Shown in pieces: positions 51,711 through 62,167 of a stretch of DNA of 64,000 nucleotides. Source of the DNA: Kineosporia corallincola (GTDB lineage: Bacteria > Actinomycetota > Actinomycetes > Actinomycetales > Kineosporiaceae); contig NZ_JAHBAY010000012.1 in assembly GCF_018499875.1 (NCBI RefSeq), forward strand, positions 186,001-250,000, read 5' to 3'. Within the stretch, counting starts at the first letter, position 1; each line of letters starts with the position of its first letter. The position numbers and the translations under genes are program-made. Under the pieces are notes generated by a model. It was not told the origin of the DNA, made no database searches, and saw only the letters and a program-made list of their open reading frames with translations.

Positions 51711-52301
51711 ATGACGACACAGGGCAGGCCGCGGGGCTTCGATCCGGACGCCGCACTGGACCGCGCCGTCGAGGTGTTCTGGCGGCACGGTTACGACGGC
51801 ACCTCGATCGGCGACCTGACCGCGGCGATGGGCATCAACCGGCCCAGTCTCTACGCCGCGTTCGGCAACAAGGACGAGCTGTTCCGCCGTGCGGTGGGCC
51901 GCTACGCCGAGGTCGACATGGCCTACGCCCGTGAGGCTCTCGGGCAGCCGACCGCCCGCGAGGTGATCGAGGGCTTTCTGCGGGCCAACGCCGACGCGCT
52001 CACCCGCCCCGACCGGCCCGCCGGGTGCCTGTCCATCCAGGGCGGGCTGGCCTGCGCCGCCGGCAACGGCCAGATCGCCGAGTTCCTCGCCGCGAGCCGG
52101 CTGACCGGGGAAAAGCTTCTGGCCGAACGACTCCGGCGGGCCGTCGCGGAGAACGACCTGCCGGCGGACACCGACCCGGACGCGCTGGCGCGCTACGTGA
52201 TGGTGGTGAGCGAGGGCAACGCGGTGCACGCCTCGGCCGGCGCCGATCGCGAACAGCTGCACGCCACGGTCGATCTCGCGGTGCGGGCACTGCCGGTGTG
52301 A
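51711..52301 (+). CDS. TetR-family regulator of the SDR operon
   Basis: 196 aa from the ATG; a GTG six bases upstream is also in frame. The helix-turn-helix is TSIGDLTAAMGINRPSLYAAFGNKDELFRRAV, common in YcdC/AcrR-like repressors. The C-terminal segment GCLSIQGGLACAAGNGQIAEFLAASR is the usual ligand domain of that subgroup. It probably represses itself and the SDR/SnoaL-like pair. Confidence 0.87.
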   Translation: MTTQGRPRGFDPDAALDRAVEVFWRHGYDGTSIGDLTAAMGINRPSLYAAFGNKDELFRRAVGRYAEVDMAYAREALGQPTAREVIEGFLRANADALTRPDRPAGCLSIQGGLACAAGNGQIAEFLAASRLTGEKLLAERLRRAVAENDLPADTDPDALARYVMVVSEGNAVHASAGADREQLHATVDLAVRALPV

Positions 52302-52311
52302 ACCCGTCCTC

Positions 52312-53952
52312 TCACGCCCCGGCCACCCGGCCGCGCCCCTCCCGCTTGGCCACGTACAGCTGCCGGTCGGCCGCGGCGGGCAGGTCGTCCAGCTCGGACA
52401 CCGGACCGCGGTGCACGCCCAGGCTGATCGAGATCCGCAGCCCCGGCGCCACCTCGTCCCACGGGTGCTCGCACACCGCCGACACGATGGCCTGCGAGCG
52501 GGCCTCCCCCACGCCCTGGGTGTCCTGCGGCATCACCACCACGAACTCGTCGCCGCCCAGCCGGGCCGCCAGGTCCACCGGCCGCACCTGCCCGGCCAGC
52601 AGCGTGCCGATCCGGCGCAGCACCTGGTCGCCGACGTCGTGCCCGAACCGGTCGTTGACGGTCTTGAAGTGGTCCACGTCGATCATCATGATCACCAGAT
52701 CGGCCGCCCGGCGCCCGGGCCGGGCCCGGCGGATCCGTTCCAGGTAGGCCCCGTAGGCGCGGCGGTTGCCCAGCCCGGTGAGGTCGTCCACGAACACCTG
52801 CCCGCGCAGGATCTCGTGCTCCACGCGGCGTCTTTCGGCGTCGATGGCCGAGCGCATCGACGCCATCCGGCCGAGCCGGGCGTTCCAGCGCAGCCCGGCC
52901 AGTTCGCGGGCGTAGAGCAGGGCGACGGGAGGCGTGCCCGGAGTGTGTGCGGCCAGGTTCAGGGCGAGCAGACGCACGTGCACCGGCACGTTGGGACCGA
53001 TCGTGCACGCGCAGGCCTGGGCCAGCTGGGCGGCCCGGGCCGGGTCGCCGTCGCGGTGGGCACGGATCGCGTCGGCCACCGAGAGCATGGCGAGATTGGC
53101 GTCGGTGGCCGGGTTCCGGGCCTGCCGGGTGACCAGGGCGACGTCGGCCGGTGAGGGCCGGCCGGCCAGCGCGGCGAACAGGTCGGCGAAGGCGTGGATC
53201 ATCGCCACCCAGGTCGGTGGCCAGTCCGGGGTCAGCGGCGGCAGGGCCTGCGGCAGCCACCGGGCGGCCGTGCGCCGGGCGGTGTCCCAGTCGCCCACCT
53301 CGGCACAGGCACAGGCCTCGTCGAGGGCCATGTCCAGGGCGTTGGCGTGCACCACGCGACGCTGCCGGGTCAGCACCTGGTCCCAGAACGGGTCGTGCGG
53401 CGCGGCGAACAGGGCCTCCAGCGGGCCGAGCTGCTCGGTGGCCAGTGGCCACAGGCCGAGGGCGTGGAACGCGCCCGCCACCTCCAGGTGGGCGGCCACC
53501 CGGTGCACGACCAGGCTGTCGGCGTCGTCCAGCTGGGCCACGGCCCGCACCAGCGGCTCGGCGCCGGACATCCCCTCGGGCAGGGCGAGGCGCACGTCGG
53601 CGGCGCGCTGGGCGGTGGTCGCCAGGGCGAGGGCGAGCAGGGCCGGGTCGCCGAGCGCGCGGGCGGAGTCGAGCATCGCCTCGACGTGCCCGGAGTCGTC
53701 CTGCCCGGCCTCCCGGGCCGCCAGCGAGCGGGCGAAGTGCAGCAGCAGGGCCACGTCGGCCCAGCCCGCCGTCCGGGCCCGGGCGTCGAGAGCGGCCACC
53801 GGGGCGGTGACGTCGTGATCCTGTGCGGCCTCGACGATTCCGTAGACCTCCCGCAGGGCGTCCTGATGCTGCCGGGCAGACGTCGTCCCCGCTTCCTCGG
53901 CCAAGATCACGTCACTCTCGGGCAGACTCTCGGGCACCGTCACCTCCGGCAC
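52312..53952 (-). CDS. Diguanylate cyclase with TPR-like sensor domain
   Basis: 546 aa from a GTG. The N-terminal ~370 residues are soluble helical repeats (TPR-like, rich in Ala/Leu/Asp), with no membrane helix. The GGDEF domain starts near 385 (FVDDLTGLGNRRAYGAYLERI) and carries an intact RLGGDEFVVVM near 467. An RxxD inhibitory site (RPVD) lies five residues before GGDEF, so product inhibition is likely. No EAL domain. It makes cyclic di-GMP in response to an unknown partner. Confidence 0.9.
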   Translation of the reverse strand: MPEVTVPESLPESDVILAEEAGTTSARQHQDALREVYGIVEAAQDHDVTAPVAALDARARTAGWADVALLLHFARSLAAREAGQDDSGHVEAMLDSARALGDPALLALALATTAQRAADVRLALPEGMSGAEPLVRAVAQLDDADSLVVHRVAAHLEVAGAFHALGLWPLATEQLGPLEALFAAPHDPFWDQVLTRQRRVVHANALDMALDEACACAEVGDWDTARRTAARWLPQALPPLTPDWPPTWVAMIHAFADLFAALAGRPSPADVALVTRQARNPATDANLAMLSVADAIRAHRDGDPARAAQLAQACACTIGPNVPVHVRLLALNLAAHTPGTPPVALLYARELAGLRWNARLGRMASMRSAIDAERRRVEHEILRGQVFVDDLTGLGNRRAYGAYLERIRRARPGRRAADLVIMMIDVDHFKTVNDRFGHDVGDQVLRRIGTLLAGQVRPVDLAARLGGDEFVVVMPQDTQGVGEARSQAIVSAVCEHPWDEVAPGLRISISLGVHRGPVSELDDLPAAADRQLYVAKREGRGRVAGA

Positions 53953-54137
53953 TCCTCATCGGCAGGAACGAGGCGGGCACAAGGAGATCACCAGGACTGT
54001 CTGACCGGCGGCTGCCTACACTCGGCGCCTCTGCGGGTGCTCCTGGCGGAAGACGACGAAGTGCAACGAGGGGCTGCCCCGCTTTCACATCATCGCTATC
54101 CGAACATCAGAACAGCCATCCATCGGCAAAAGACAAC

Positions 54138-54170
54138 GGCTCCGATCAGCATCTTCTGCTGACCGGAGCC
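54138..54170 (-). terminator. Terminator after tRNA-Pro
   Basis: GGCTCCGATCAGCA/TGCTGACCGGAGCC, 14-bp stem (one mismatch), TCTTC loop. On the minus strand it is followed by GTTGTCTTTTG, a usable U-tract. The 185 bp between it and the cyclase gene shows nothing else. Confidence 0.82.
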
Positions 54171-54194
54171 ATGTTTCGCGGTGAACCGCTTCGG

Positions 54195-54268
54195 TCGGGC
54201 TGACAGGATTTGAACCTGCGACCCCCTGACCCCCAGTCAGGTGCGCTACCAAGCTGCGCTACAGCCCG
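54195..54268 (-). tRNA. tRNA-Pro (anticodon GGG)
   Basis: Full cloverleaf on the minus strand. The acceptor is CGGGCTG/CAGCCCG, the D-arm has AGCGCAGCTTGGTAGCGC, and the anticodon stem CCTGA/TCAGG encloses loop CTGGGGG with anticodon GGG. The T-arm has GGTTCAAATCC. The discriminator is A and CCA is not encoded. It reads CCC and CCU proline codons. Confidence 0.95.
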
Positions 54269-54364
54269 AACCGCTCCTCGCACCCGTTACCGGGCCCGTG
54301 AACGCTCCGCTAGCTTAGCGCATCCGCGACCCCGCCAAGTTCACGGGGCCGCGGATGCCAGGCC

Positions 54365-56875
54365 TCAGCGGGCCAGGGCGATGTTGACCAGCTTCGGCGC
54401 CCGCACGATCACCTTGGCCACCGTGGCCTCGCCGATCGCCTTCTTCACCGGGTCCGCCTCCAGGCTCAGGGCCCGCAGGTCGTCCTCGGTGATCGCGGCC
54501 GGCACCTGGAGCCGGGCCCGCACCTTGCCGTTGACCTGCACGATGCAGGTGACCTCTTCCTCGACGATCAGGGTCTTGTCCACCGTCGGCCAGGTGGTGG
54601 TCGCGACCGACGGCTCGTGGCCCAGCTTCACCCAGGCGTCGTCCGCCGTGAACGGCGCGAAGCAGGACAGCGCCACCACCAGCGCCTCCACGCCCTCCCG
54701 CACGGCCGGGTCGGCCGCGCCCGGGCCGCTGTCGACGGCCTGCTGGAGCAGCGTCGTCAGCTCCATCAGCCGCGCGATCACGACGTTCTGGCGACCGGCC
54801 TCCATCTTGGAGGTGATCTCGTCGAACAGCCGGTGCACGCCCCGGCGCACGGCCAGGTCACCGTCGGCGGGCGAGGACCCGGCGGACGAGACCGGCACCG
54901 CCGAGGCCAGGCGCCGCACCCGGTTCAGCCACTTCACCGAGCCGGCCGGGGAGACGGCGGCCCAGTCGATGTCGTCCTCCGGCGGGCCGGCGAAGATCAT
55001 CGTGACCCGGACGGCGTCCGGGCCGTAGGCCGCGATCTGCTCCTGGAGGTTGACCAGGTTGCCCAGCGACTTGCTCATCGCCTTGCCGTCCATGATGACC
55101 TGACCCTGGTTGGTCAGGCGCCTGAACGGCTCGGTGAAGTGCAGCAGCCCGGCGTCGTGCAGGGCCTTGGTCATGAAGCGCGCGTACAGCAGGTGCAGGT
55201 TCGCATGCTCCTTGCCGCCGATGTAGTGGTCGACGGGCAGCCAGCGCTTCACGCCCTCGGGGTCGAACGGCCCCTGGTCGTAGTCCGGGTTCGGGAAACG
55301 CAGGTAGTACCAGGACGAGTCGACGAACGTGTCCATCGTGTCGGTGTCCCGGCGGGCCGGCTTGCCGCACTGCGGGCAGTCCACCTTCAGCCACTCGGTG
55401 GCCGTGCCCAGCGGCGACTGGTTGTCGTCGGGCTTCAGCGAGAAGCCGGTCTCCGGCAGCTTCACCGGCAGCTGGTCGACGGGCACGCCGACCTCGCCGC
55501 AGTCGGCGCAGTGGATGATCGGGATCGGCGTGCCCCAGAACCGCTGCCGCGACAGCAGCCAGTCACGCAGGCGGTAGGTGATCGCGCCCTCGCCGACGCC
55601 GGACTTCTCCAGGTGGCCGATGATCGCGGGCAGCGCGTCGGCGGACGAGAGCCCGTCGAACTCGCCCGATCCCACCATCGTGCCGCGCGCGGCCGTGGCC
55701 ACCCCGGTGACCGCCGGGTCGTCCTCACCGGTGTCGACCACCGTGCGCACCGGCAGGCCCATCGCCTTGGCGAAGTCCAGGTCGCGCTGGTCGTGCGCGG
55801 GCACCGCCATCAGCGCGCCGGTGCCGTAGTCGGCCAGCACGTAGTCCGACGCGTACACCGGGATCTGCTCGCCGTTGACCGGGTTGATCGCGTAACTGCC
55901 CAGGAACACACCGGTTTTCGCGCGGTCCGACGACAGCCGCTCGACCTCGGAGGTACCGCCCAGCTCGGCGATGTACTTCTCCAGGGCGTCCCGGTTCTCG
56001 TCGGTGACCAGCTCACGCGCCAGCGGCGCGTCGGCGGCCACCACGAAGAAGGTCGCGCCGTAGAGGGTGTCGGGACGCGTGGTGAACACCCGCACCGGCT
56101 CGTCGCGGCCGACGATCCTGAAGTCGACGTGGGCGCCGGACGAACGCCCGATCCAGTTGCGCTGCATGGCCAGGATGTCTTCGGGCCAGGTGCCCTTGAG
56201 CTGGTCCATGTCGTCGAGCAGACGCTGCGCGTAGTCGGTGATCCGGAAGAACCACTGGGTCAGGTTGCGGCGCTCGACCGTGGTGCCGCAACGCTCACAC
56301 CTGCCCTGGATGACCTGCTCGTTGGCCAGGACGGTGTGGTCCTTCGGGCACCAGTTGACCGGCGAGGCCTTGCGGTAGGCCAGGCCCTGGTCGAACAGCT
56401 TCAGGAAGATCCACTGGTTCCAGCGGTAGTACTCCGGGTCGGACGTGTGCAGCCGGGTGCGCCAGTCGAACGAGACGCCCAGCCGCTTGAACGACGCCGC
56501 CTGCACGGCGATGTTGTCGTAGGTCCACTCCCGCGGGTGCAGGTCACGCTTGATCGCCGCGTTCTCGGCGGGCAGCCCGAAGCTGTCCCAGCCGATCGGG
56601 TTCAGCGTGTTCAGGCCCCGCAGCCGGTCGAACCGGGCGATGACGTCGCTGATCGAGTACACCTCGGCGTGGCCCATGTGGAGGTCACCGGAGGGGTACG
56701 GATACATGCTGACGATGTACGAGCGCTTCTCGCGACCGTCGGCGGCTTCGTCGTGACCGGGCTCGGGGGCGGCGAGACCGTGGGCCTCGAAGGTGCGCCG
56801 CTCGTCCCACACCTTGACCCACTGGTCCAGGTCGATCTGGTCGACGGTGTCCCGCCGCTCGTCATGCTCGCTCAT
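54365..56875 (-). CDS. leuS: Leucyl-tRNA synthetase
   Basis: 836 aa. Class Ia synthetase that charges tRNA-Leu. HIGH is HMGH at residues 66-69 in [12 protein letters not shown]. The CP1 editing domain contains [19 protein letters not shown] and the conserved Asp. KMSKS is AMSKS near 597. The C-terminal anticodon-binding and LeuRS-specific tail follow ([14 protein letters not shown]). Length is slightly under the usual bacterial 860. An alternative ATG lies 12 bp upstream (MLGDMSE). No T-box-like leader is seen in the 175 bp before it. Confidence 0.96.
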   Translation of the reverse strand: MSEHDERRDTVDQIDLDQWVKVWDERRTFEAHGLAAPEPGHDEAADGREKRSYIVSMYPYPSGDLHMGHAEVYSISDVIARFDRLRGLNTLNPIGWDSFGLPAENAAIKRDLHPREWTYDNIAVQAASFKRLGVSFDWRTRLHTSDPEYYRWNQWIFLKLFDQGLAYRKASPVNWCPKDHTVLANEQVIQGRCERCGTTVERRNLTQWFFRITDYAQRLLDDMDQLKGTWPEDILAMQRNWIGRSSGAHVDFRIVGRDEPVRVFTTRPDTLYGATFFVVAADAPLARELVTDENRDALEKYIAELGGTSEVERLSSDRAKTGVFLGSYAINPVNGEQIPVYASDYVLADYGTGALMAVPAHDQRDLDFAKAMGLPVRTVVDTGEDDPAVTGVATAARGTMVGSGEFDGLSSADALPAIIGHLEKSGVGEGAITYRLRDWLLSRQRFWGTPIPIIHCADCGEVGVPVDQLPVKLPETGFSLKPDDNQSPLGTATEWLKVDCPQCGKPARRDTDTMDTFVDSSWYYLRFPNPDYDQGPFDPEGVKRWLPVDHYIGGKEHANLHLLYARFMTKALHDAGLLHFTEPFRRLTNQGQVIMDGKAMSKSLGNLVNLQEQIAAYGPDAVRVTMIFAGPPEDDIDWAAVSPAGSVKWLNRVRRLASAVPVSSAGSSPADGDLAVRRGVHRLFDEITSKMEAGRQNVVIARLMELTTLLQQAVDSGPGAADPAVREGVEALVVALSCFAPFTADDAWVKLGHEPSVATTTWPTVDKTLIVEEEVTCIVQVNGKVRARLQVPAAITEDDLRALSLEADPVKKAIGEATVAKVIVRAPKLVNIALAR

Positions 56876-57062
56876 ATCGCCCAACATCTGCCTGGTTCTG
56901 GGAGGTTGACCTTCCAACTCTAGTGGACCCACAACCGCCCATCCCTCACAGAAATTCTCCAGGGACCTCGAAGACCGGCCGCAGACCCTACACAGCAGGC
57001 GCATGGATGCCGTTGATCTCCTCTGAGGATCCAGCACACCAGCGCAGCAGACCAGGAGCGAC

Positions 57063-58073
57063 GTGAGCCCCGAACAGCAGCAGATCCCCGACCCGGTGAC
57101 CGACAACGCCGCCTACGTGCGCGCCGTGCACGACAAGGGCCTCGGCTTCGACCTGCGCACCATGTCGCGCCGCAAGATGCTCGGCGCCTTCGGCGGCATC
57201 GGTGCCATGTTCGTCCTCAGTGCGTGCGGTGACGACTCCACCTCCAGCGCGAGCAGCACGACCTCCGGCGGCATCACCGAGATCGAGTCGGAGACCAACG
57301 GCCCCTACCCCGCCGACGGCACCAACGGCGTCGACGTGCGCACCGAGTCGGGCATCGTGCGCAGCGACATCACCTCGTCGTTCGGCGACTCGACGACCAC
57401 GGCGGAGGGCGTTCCGCTGACCATCGAGTTCACCATCACCGACCTGAGTGGCGCACCGATCTCCGGTGCCGCGGTGTATGTCTGGCACTGCGACCGCGAC
57501 GGCAACTACTCGCTCTACTCCGAGGGCATCACCGACGAGAACTACCTGCGCGGCATCCAGGAGACCGACGCGGACGGCGTGGTCTCGTTCACCAGCATCT
57601 ACCCCGCCTGCTACACCGGCCGGTGGCCACACATCCACTTCGAGGTGTACTCCTCGGTGGCCGACGCGACCAGCGGTGACGGCACGATCCGCAAGACCTC
57701 GCAGATGGCGCTGCCGGAAGACACCGACGACCTGGTCTACGCCACTGACGGTTACAGCAAGAGCGTCACCAATCTGAGCCAGGTGACGATCGCCGACGAC
57801 AACGTGTTCGGCGACGACGACGCGGCCACCGAGCTGGGCACCGTCACCGGCAGTGTGAAGGCCGGCTTCGTGGCGAAGCTGACCGCCGCCATCGACCCGG
57901 ACGGCACCGACGACCAGGGCTCGGCCGGCGGTTCGGGCGGCGCCGAGGCCCCGCCGACCGGTGGGGCCGGCGGCACGCCGCCCAGCGGTGCTCCCTCCGG
58001 TGGTGCCGGTGGCACCCCGCCGAGCGGTGCGGCCCCGAGCGGCGCCGCGACGCCGACGGCCACGGCGAGTTAG
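57063..58073 (+). CDS. Exported intradiol-dioxygenase-fold lipoprotein
   Basis: 336 aa. [22 protein letters not shown] at about 34-55 combines a twin-Arg with a lipobox, so it may be a Tat-exported lipoprotein (Cys55). The body is an intradiol ring-cleavage dioxygenase fold with conserved [13 protein letters not shown] at about 140-152 and [13 protein letters not shown] at about 184-196, giving Tyr184, His190 and His192 as iron-ligand candidates. The C-terminal 60 residues are repeats of Gly/Pro/Ser/Ala ([21 protein letters not shown]). The GTG start has AGGAG upstream. The substrate is unknown. Confidence 0.83.
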   Translation: MSPEQQQIPDPVTDNAAYVRAVHDKGLGFDLRTMSRRKMLGAFGGIGAMFVLSACGDDSTSSASSTTSGGITEIESETNGPYPADGTNGVDVRTESGIVRSDITSSFGDSTTTAEGVPLTIEFTITDLSGAPISGAAVYVWHCDRDGNYSLYSEGITDENYLRGIQETDADGVVSFTSIYPACYTGRWPHIHFEVYSSVADATSGDGTIRKTSQMALPEDTDDLVYATDGYSKSVTNLSQVTIADDNVFGDDDAATELGTVTGSVKAGFVAKLTAAIDPDGTDDQGSAGGSGGAEAPPTGGAGGTPPSGAPSGGAGGTPPSGAAPSGAATPTATAS

Positions 58074-58092
58074 GCGCCTCCGGGCAAAATGA

Positions 58093-58131
58093 TGGACGAC
58101 GATGAGCTCGCACGGAGCTCATCGTCGTCCA
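58093..58131. terminator. Two-way terminator hairpin
   Basis: A perfect 17-bp stem with arms TGGACGACGATGAGCTC and GAGCTCATCGTCGTCCA around a 5-nt loop, between converging genes. Flanks are AAAAT on one side and AGTTCGG on the other. The arms share GGACGACG with the hairpin at 3876-3916. Confidence 0.88.
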
Positions 58132-58144
58132 CAGTTCGGCGCTC

Positions 58145-59656
58145 TTACTTCTTGCGGGAACGCTTTTCGCGCGGCCGCACCGACACCTCGATCGGTGTGC
58201 CCTCGAACCCGAACTCCTCACGCAGCCGGCGCTCGATGAAGCGGCGGTACCCGGCCTCGAAGTAGCCCGAGGTGAACAGCACGAACCGCGGCGGCCGGGT
58301 GGACACCTGCGAGCCGTACAGAATGCGCGGCTGCTTGCCGCCACGCACCGGGTGCGGGTGGGACTGCATGATCTCGGCCAGCAGCGAGTTCAGCTTGCCG
58401 GTCGGCACCCGGGTGTCCCACGACTCCAGCGCCGTGTCGAGCGCCGCGGTGAGCCGGTTGACGTGCCACTTCGTGGACGCCGACACGTTGATCCGCGGTG
58501 CCCACTGCACCTGCACCAGGTCGGTCTCGTACTCGCGCTCGAGGAACTTGCGGCGTTCCTCGTCCATCAGGTCCCACTTGTTGTAGGCCAGGACGAGGGC
58601 GCGGCCGGAGTCCACGATCATCGAGATGATGCGCTGGTCCTGCTCGGACAGCGGCTCGCTGGAATCCAGCAGCACGACCGCCACTTCGGCCTTCTCCAGC
58701 GCGGCCTGCGTGCGCAGCGAGGCGTAGAAGTCGGCGCCGCGGGTCAGGTGCACACGCCGCCGGATGCCCGCGGTGTCGACGAAACGCCACTTGCGGCCGT
58801 TGATGTCGATGATCTCGTCGACCGGGTCACGGGTGGTGCCGGCGACCGAGTCGACCACCACCCGGTCCTCGCCCGCGAGAGCGTTGAGCAGACTGGACTT
58901 TCCGACGTTCGGCCGGCCCAGCAGCGCGACCCGGCGCAGACCGCCGCCCGCCTCCTGCGGCACCGCCGAGTGCTCGGGCAGCGCGGCCAGCACGGCGTCG
59001 AGCAGGTCACCGCTGCCCCGGCCGTGCAGCGCGGAGACCGGGTACGGCTGACCCAGACCGAGCGACCACAGCGCCGCGGCCTCCAGCTCGCCGCGGGTGT
59101 CGTCGACCTTGTTCGCGGCCAGGATCACCGGCTTCTTGGTGCGGCGCAGCAGCTTGACCACGGCCTCGTCGGTCGCGGTGGCGCCCACCTGGCCGTCGAC
59201 CACGAACAGCACGGCGTCGGCCAGCTCGATCGCGATCTCGGCCTGCTCGGCCACCCGGCCGGCCAGGCCCTTCGCGTCGTGCTCCCAGCCACCGGTGTCG
59301 ACGACCACGAAAGGCCTTCCGGCCCACTCGGTCTCGTAACGCACCCGGTCGCGGGTGACACCCGGCACGTCTTCGACCACGGCCTCACGACGGCCGAGCA
59401 CCCGGTTGACGAGCGTGGACTTGCCGACGTTCGGGCGACCGACGATGGCCAGCACCGGCAACGGGCCGGACCGGTCGTCGGCGTCGAAGCCCCGGCCCTC
59501 GGCGTCGAGCAGCCGCAGGTCGGACTCGGACAGGTCGTACTCGGCCAGCCCGGCACGCAGCGCGTGGTCCAGGCCGGGCTTCTCGGCTTCTTCGGTCCCG
59601 TAGCCGGCCGCCAGGTCGTGGACGACGGTCTCTTCGGGGAGGTCTTGCTTGGACAT
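58145..59656 (-). CDS. der: Ribosome biogenesis GTPase Der (EngA)
   Basis: 503 aa. Two tandem GTPase domains: G1 sites VGRPNVGKS near 73 and LGRPNVGKS near 255, with NKVD and NKWD G4 motifs. The KH-like C-terminal domain is the part after residue 400 ([20 protein letters not shown]). A 65-residue acidic N-terminal extension precedes the usual start, as in many actinobacterial Der proteins. Required for 50S maturation. The frame overlaps the cmk stop by one base. Confidence 0.95.
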   Translation of the reverse strand: MSKQDLPEETVVHDLAAGYGTEEAEKPGLDHALRAGLAEYDLSESDLRLLDAEGRGFDADDRSGPLPVLAIVGRPNVGKSTLVNRVLGRREAVVEDVPGVTRDRVRYETEWAGRPFVVVDTGGWEHDAKGLAGRVAEQAEIAIELADAVLFVVDGQVGATATDEAVVKLLRRTKKPVILAANKVDDTRGELEAAALWSLGLGQPYPVSALHGRGSGDLLDAVLAALPEHSAVPQEAGGGLRRVALLGRPNVGKSSLLNALAGEDRVVVDSVAGTTRDPVDEIIDINGRKWRFVDTAGIRRRVHLTRGADFYASLRTQAALEKAEVAVVLLDSSEPLSEQDQRIISMIVDSGRALVLAYNKWDLMDEERRKFLEREYETDLVQVQWAPRINVSASTKWHVNRLTAALDTALESWDTRVPTGKLNSLLAEIMQSHPHPVRGGKQPRILYGSQVSTRPPRFVLFTSGYFEAGYRRFIERRLREEFGFEGTPIEVSVRPREKRSRKK

Positions 59657-60426
59657 CAGGAAACGGCACCAGCCCTGGCAGTTCGATCGCTGTCGTCGAG
59701 GTCGGTGACCGTACCGGTGACGATGCGGGTGATGGCGGCCAGCACGGCATCGACGGTCTGCTCGAAGTCGAGCGCCGAGGAGTCCAGGTGCAGCACGCCG
59801 TCCGCGGCGACCTCGAAGTTGGAAACGGTGGAGTCGTCGGAGTCACGGCGCACGATCTGGTCGCGCGTGGCCTCGACCGACGCGGCGTCGGCCGTGCCGT
59901 GCAGCTCCTTCGCCCGGCGGGCCAGACGGGCCTCCTCGCTCGCGGTGAGCAGGATGCGCACGTCGGCGTCGGGGGCGACGACGGTGGTGATGTCGCGGCC
60001 CTCGGCCACGACACCCTGGTGCGTGCCGACACGGGCGGCCTGGATCAGGTCACGCTGACGCTTCAGCAGTTCGGCGCGCACCTCGAGGTTGGTCGCGACC
60101 TTGGAGACCACCGTGGAGATGGCGGTCTCGCGGATGGCCGCGGCGACGTCGTGGTCGCGCACCCGCACGCCGGGGGCGGACGGGTCGGTGCCCATGGTCA
60201 GGTCCAGGTCACGCACGTGCTGGGCAACCTCGGGAGCGTCGGTCAGGTCGACGCCGGCCTCCAGCACCGACCAGGTGGCGGCCCGGTACATCGCACCGGT
60301 GTCCAGGTACTCGAGGCCCAGCCGGCGTGCCACCTCACGCGACACGCTGGACTTGCCCGAACCGGAAGGGCCGTCGACGGCGATCACCAGGGGGCGCGCT
60401 TCAGCGGGGACGGACTGCGCGGACAC
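59656..60426 (-). CDS. cmk: Cytidylate kinase
   Basis: 256 aa. Phosphorylates CMP and dCMP. P-loop [10 protein letters not shown] at about 19-28, [12 protein letters not shown]-binding loop, [15 protein letters not shown] and the lid RAKEL. The tail after residue 225 is a little longer than in E. coli. The cmk-der order is the common one in actinobacteria, and the one-base overlap suggests coupling. The 200 bp upstream holds no gene; a CCTAGG palindrome near 60532 is the only notable feature. Confidence 0.94.
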   Translation of the reverse strand: MSAQSVPAEARPLVIAVDGPSGSGKSSVSREVARRLGLEYLDTGAMYRAATWSVLEAGVDLTDAPEVAQHVRDLDLTMGTDPSAPGVRVRDHDVAAAIRETAISTVVSKVATNLEVRAELLKRQRDLIQAARVGTHQGVVAEGRDITTVVAPDADVRILLTASEEARLARRAKELHGTADAASVEATRDQIVRRDSDDSTVSNFEVAADGVLHLDSSALDFEQTVDAVLAAITRIVTGTVTDLDDSDRTARAGAVS

Positions 60427-60626
60427 GGTGATACCTCCGGGAATCGGCTGGACTGGGCGGCGCGCATGCTTCGTGACCGCGATCGGCCTCCATGGCCCTC
60501 ACGGTCAACGCCACACAGGTACATGACCTTCCTAGGTTAGTGGAGACCACGGCCACATACCGCATCGCGCGCACGGCACCACCCGTCCAGCGCGCCCGAT
60601 CCGGCCTTTTGACCGGGAGCCCGGGC

Positions 60627-61739
60627 TCAGGACACCACGTGCCAGCCCTTCGCGGTCAGCGCCGCCTCCAGCACGTCACGCGCCGCGGGCAGCACCGAGA
60701 CACTGCCGAGCCCGACCCGGGCGCCGGGCGAGTGCTCCAGGCTGAACTCCTCCACGTTGACGCCGGCCTCGCCGATGTCGTCGAACAGCCGGGCCAGCTC
60801 GCCCGGGCTGTCCGGCAGCAGGGCGGTGACCACCGCGTACCGGGTCTGCGGGTCGCCGTGCTTGCCGGGGATCCGCTCGCGGCCCTCCCGGCCGTTGTGG
60901 ATCACCTGGGCGACGGCGGCGCGGGCGCCCACCGCCTCGTCGTGCCGCAGCGCGTCGAGCGCCACGATCAGGTGGTCCAGGTCGACCCGCAGGTCTTTGA
61001 GCACGTTCACCACCGGGGCGGCGTTGGCGGAGAGGATCTGCGCCCACAGCACCGGGTCGCTGTCGGCGATCCGGGTGACGTCGCGCAGCCCCTGACCGGC
61101 CAGGCCGACGGCCGGGTCGGCCGCCCGGACCAGGCGCGAGGCCACCAGGCTGGCCGCCAGCTGGGGCACGTGCGAGACCAGCGCCACCGCCTCGTCGTGC
61201 TCACCGGCGGGCATGAACACCGGCATCGCCCCGAGCGCGAGCGCGAGCATCCGCACCGTCTCGTTGCGGGGGTGGTGGCGTTCGGGTGAGGACGGCGAGG
61301 GGCACACCACCCACGGCCGCCCGAGGAAGAGGTCGGCGCGGGCCGCGGTCGGCCCGGAGCGTTCCCGGCCGGCCATCGGATGCCCGCCGACGTACCGCTC
61401 GGCGCCGGGGATCCCCGGCATCACCGCCGCGATCTGGCCCTTCACGCTGGCCACGTCGGTGACCGTGGCCTGCGGGTGGGCGGCCAGCTCGGCGCGCACC
61501 ACCTCGGCGGTGACGTCGGGCGGGGCCCCGACCACCACCAGCGACACCGGTTCGTCACCCGGATCCGGCTCGCCGGCCCCGACGTCCCGGGCCAGGGCCA
61601 GCGCGGTGGGTGACGGGTCGTGCAGGAGCACCCGCACGCCCAGGCCGCGCAGCCCCAGCCCGATGCTCGCGCCGAGCAGGCCGGTGCCGACGATGCGGAC
61701 GGTGCCGAGTTCGGCCGCCGCAGCCGGATCCAGGCTCAT
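60627..61739 (-). CDS. tyrA: Prephenate dehydrogenase
   Basis: 370 aa. Converts prephenate to 4-hydroxyphenylpyruvate for tyrosine. Rossmann GTGLLGASIGLGL near residues 18-30, then GGHPMAGRERSGP (substrate His and Arg) near 118-130. The C-terminal ~80 residues look like an ACT domain (YAVVTALLPDSPGELARLFDDIGEAGVNVEEF), so allosteric control by tyrosine is likely. It is three bases after aroH, in line with a two-step chorismate-to-tyrosine unit. Confidence 0.93.
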   Translation of the reverse strand: MSLDPAAAAELGTVRIVGTGLLGASIGLGLRGLGVRVLLHDPSPTALALARDVGAGEPDPGDEPVSLVVVGAPPDVTAEVVRAELAAHPQATVTDVASVKGQIAAVMPGIPGAERYVGGHPMAGRERSGPTAARADLFLGRPWVVCPSPSSPERHHPRNETVRMLALALGAMPVFMPAGEHDEAVALVSHVPQLAASLVASRLVRAADPAVGLAGQGLRDVTRIADSDPVLWAQILSANAAPVVNVLKDLRVDLDHLIVALDALRHDEAVGARAAVAQVIHNGREGRERIPGKHGDPQTRYAVVTALLPDSPGELARLFDDIGEAGVNVEEFSLEHSPGARVGLGSVSVLPAARDVLEAALTAKGWHVVS

Positions 61740-61741
61740 CG

Positions 61742-62116
61742 TCAGTCTTCCGGGACGGACGGGATGCCGGCCCGCAGGGTGTGCGTGCCGCGCAGGTAGC
61801 GGTTCTGGATCTGGTCACGCTCCAGGTCGGTGTCGACGTGTGCCACCAGCCGCACCAGCCGTGGCATGGCGCCCTCGACGTGCATCTCCTGCACGCAGAT
61901 CAGCGCCGGGTCGTTCAGGCCGAGCTGCCGCGCGGCCACCGCCGGCGCCACGCTGGTGACGTCCTGCGTGGCGGTGAAGATGATGCTGATGACCGAGTCC
62001 TGGTCGAGCTTGTTGCTCTCCATCACGTCGGCCACCAGCTCACGGGTGCGCGCGAGTACGTGTTCCCGCTCGTCGACGTCCACCTGCGTCGCTCCCCGGA
62101 TCGCCCGGACAGCCAT
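61742..62116 (-). CDS. aroH: Chorismate mutase, AroH class
   Basis: 124 aa, the normal length. Claisen rearrangement of chorismate to prephenate. RAIRGATQVDVDEREHVLARTRELV is the family start. FTATQDVTSVAPAVAAR and CVQEMHVEGAMPRLVRLVAHV hold the active-site Arg and Glu residues of the trimer. The ATG has a clear AGGAGGAA site. The next gene in the same direction is tyrA, which uses its product. Confidence 0.93.
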   Translation of the reverse strand: MAVRAIRGATQVDVDEREHVLARTRELVADVMESNKLDQDSVISIIFTATQDVTSVAPAVAARQLGLNDPALICVQEMHVEGAMPRLVRLVAHVDTDLERDQIQNRYLRGTHTLRAGIPSVPED

Positions 62117-62167
62117 GGTTCCTCCTAGTGCACTGCTGCGTGAAAGACGTTGCGCGCAGGGCAATCT

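Noticed and set aside
56888-57062. T-box or leader peptide for leuS
   Set aside because: No T-box consensus (no TGGNACCGCG-like stretch), no Leu-rich short ORF and no terminator/antiterminator pair seen.
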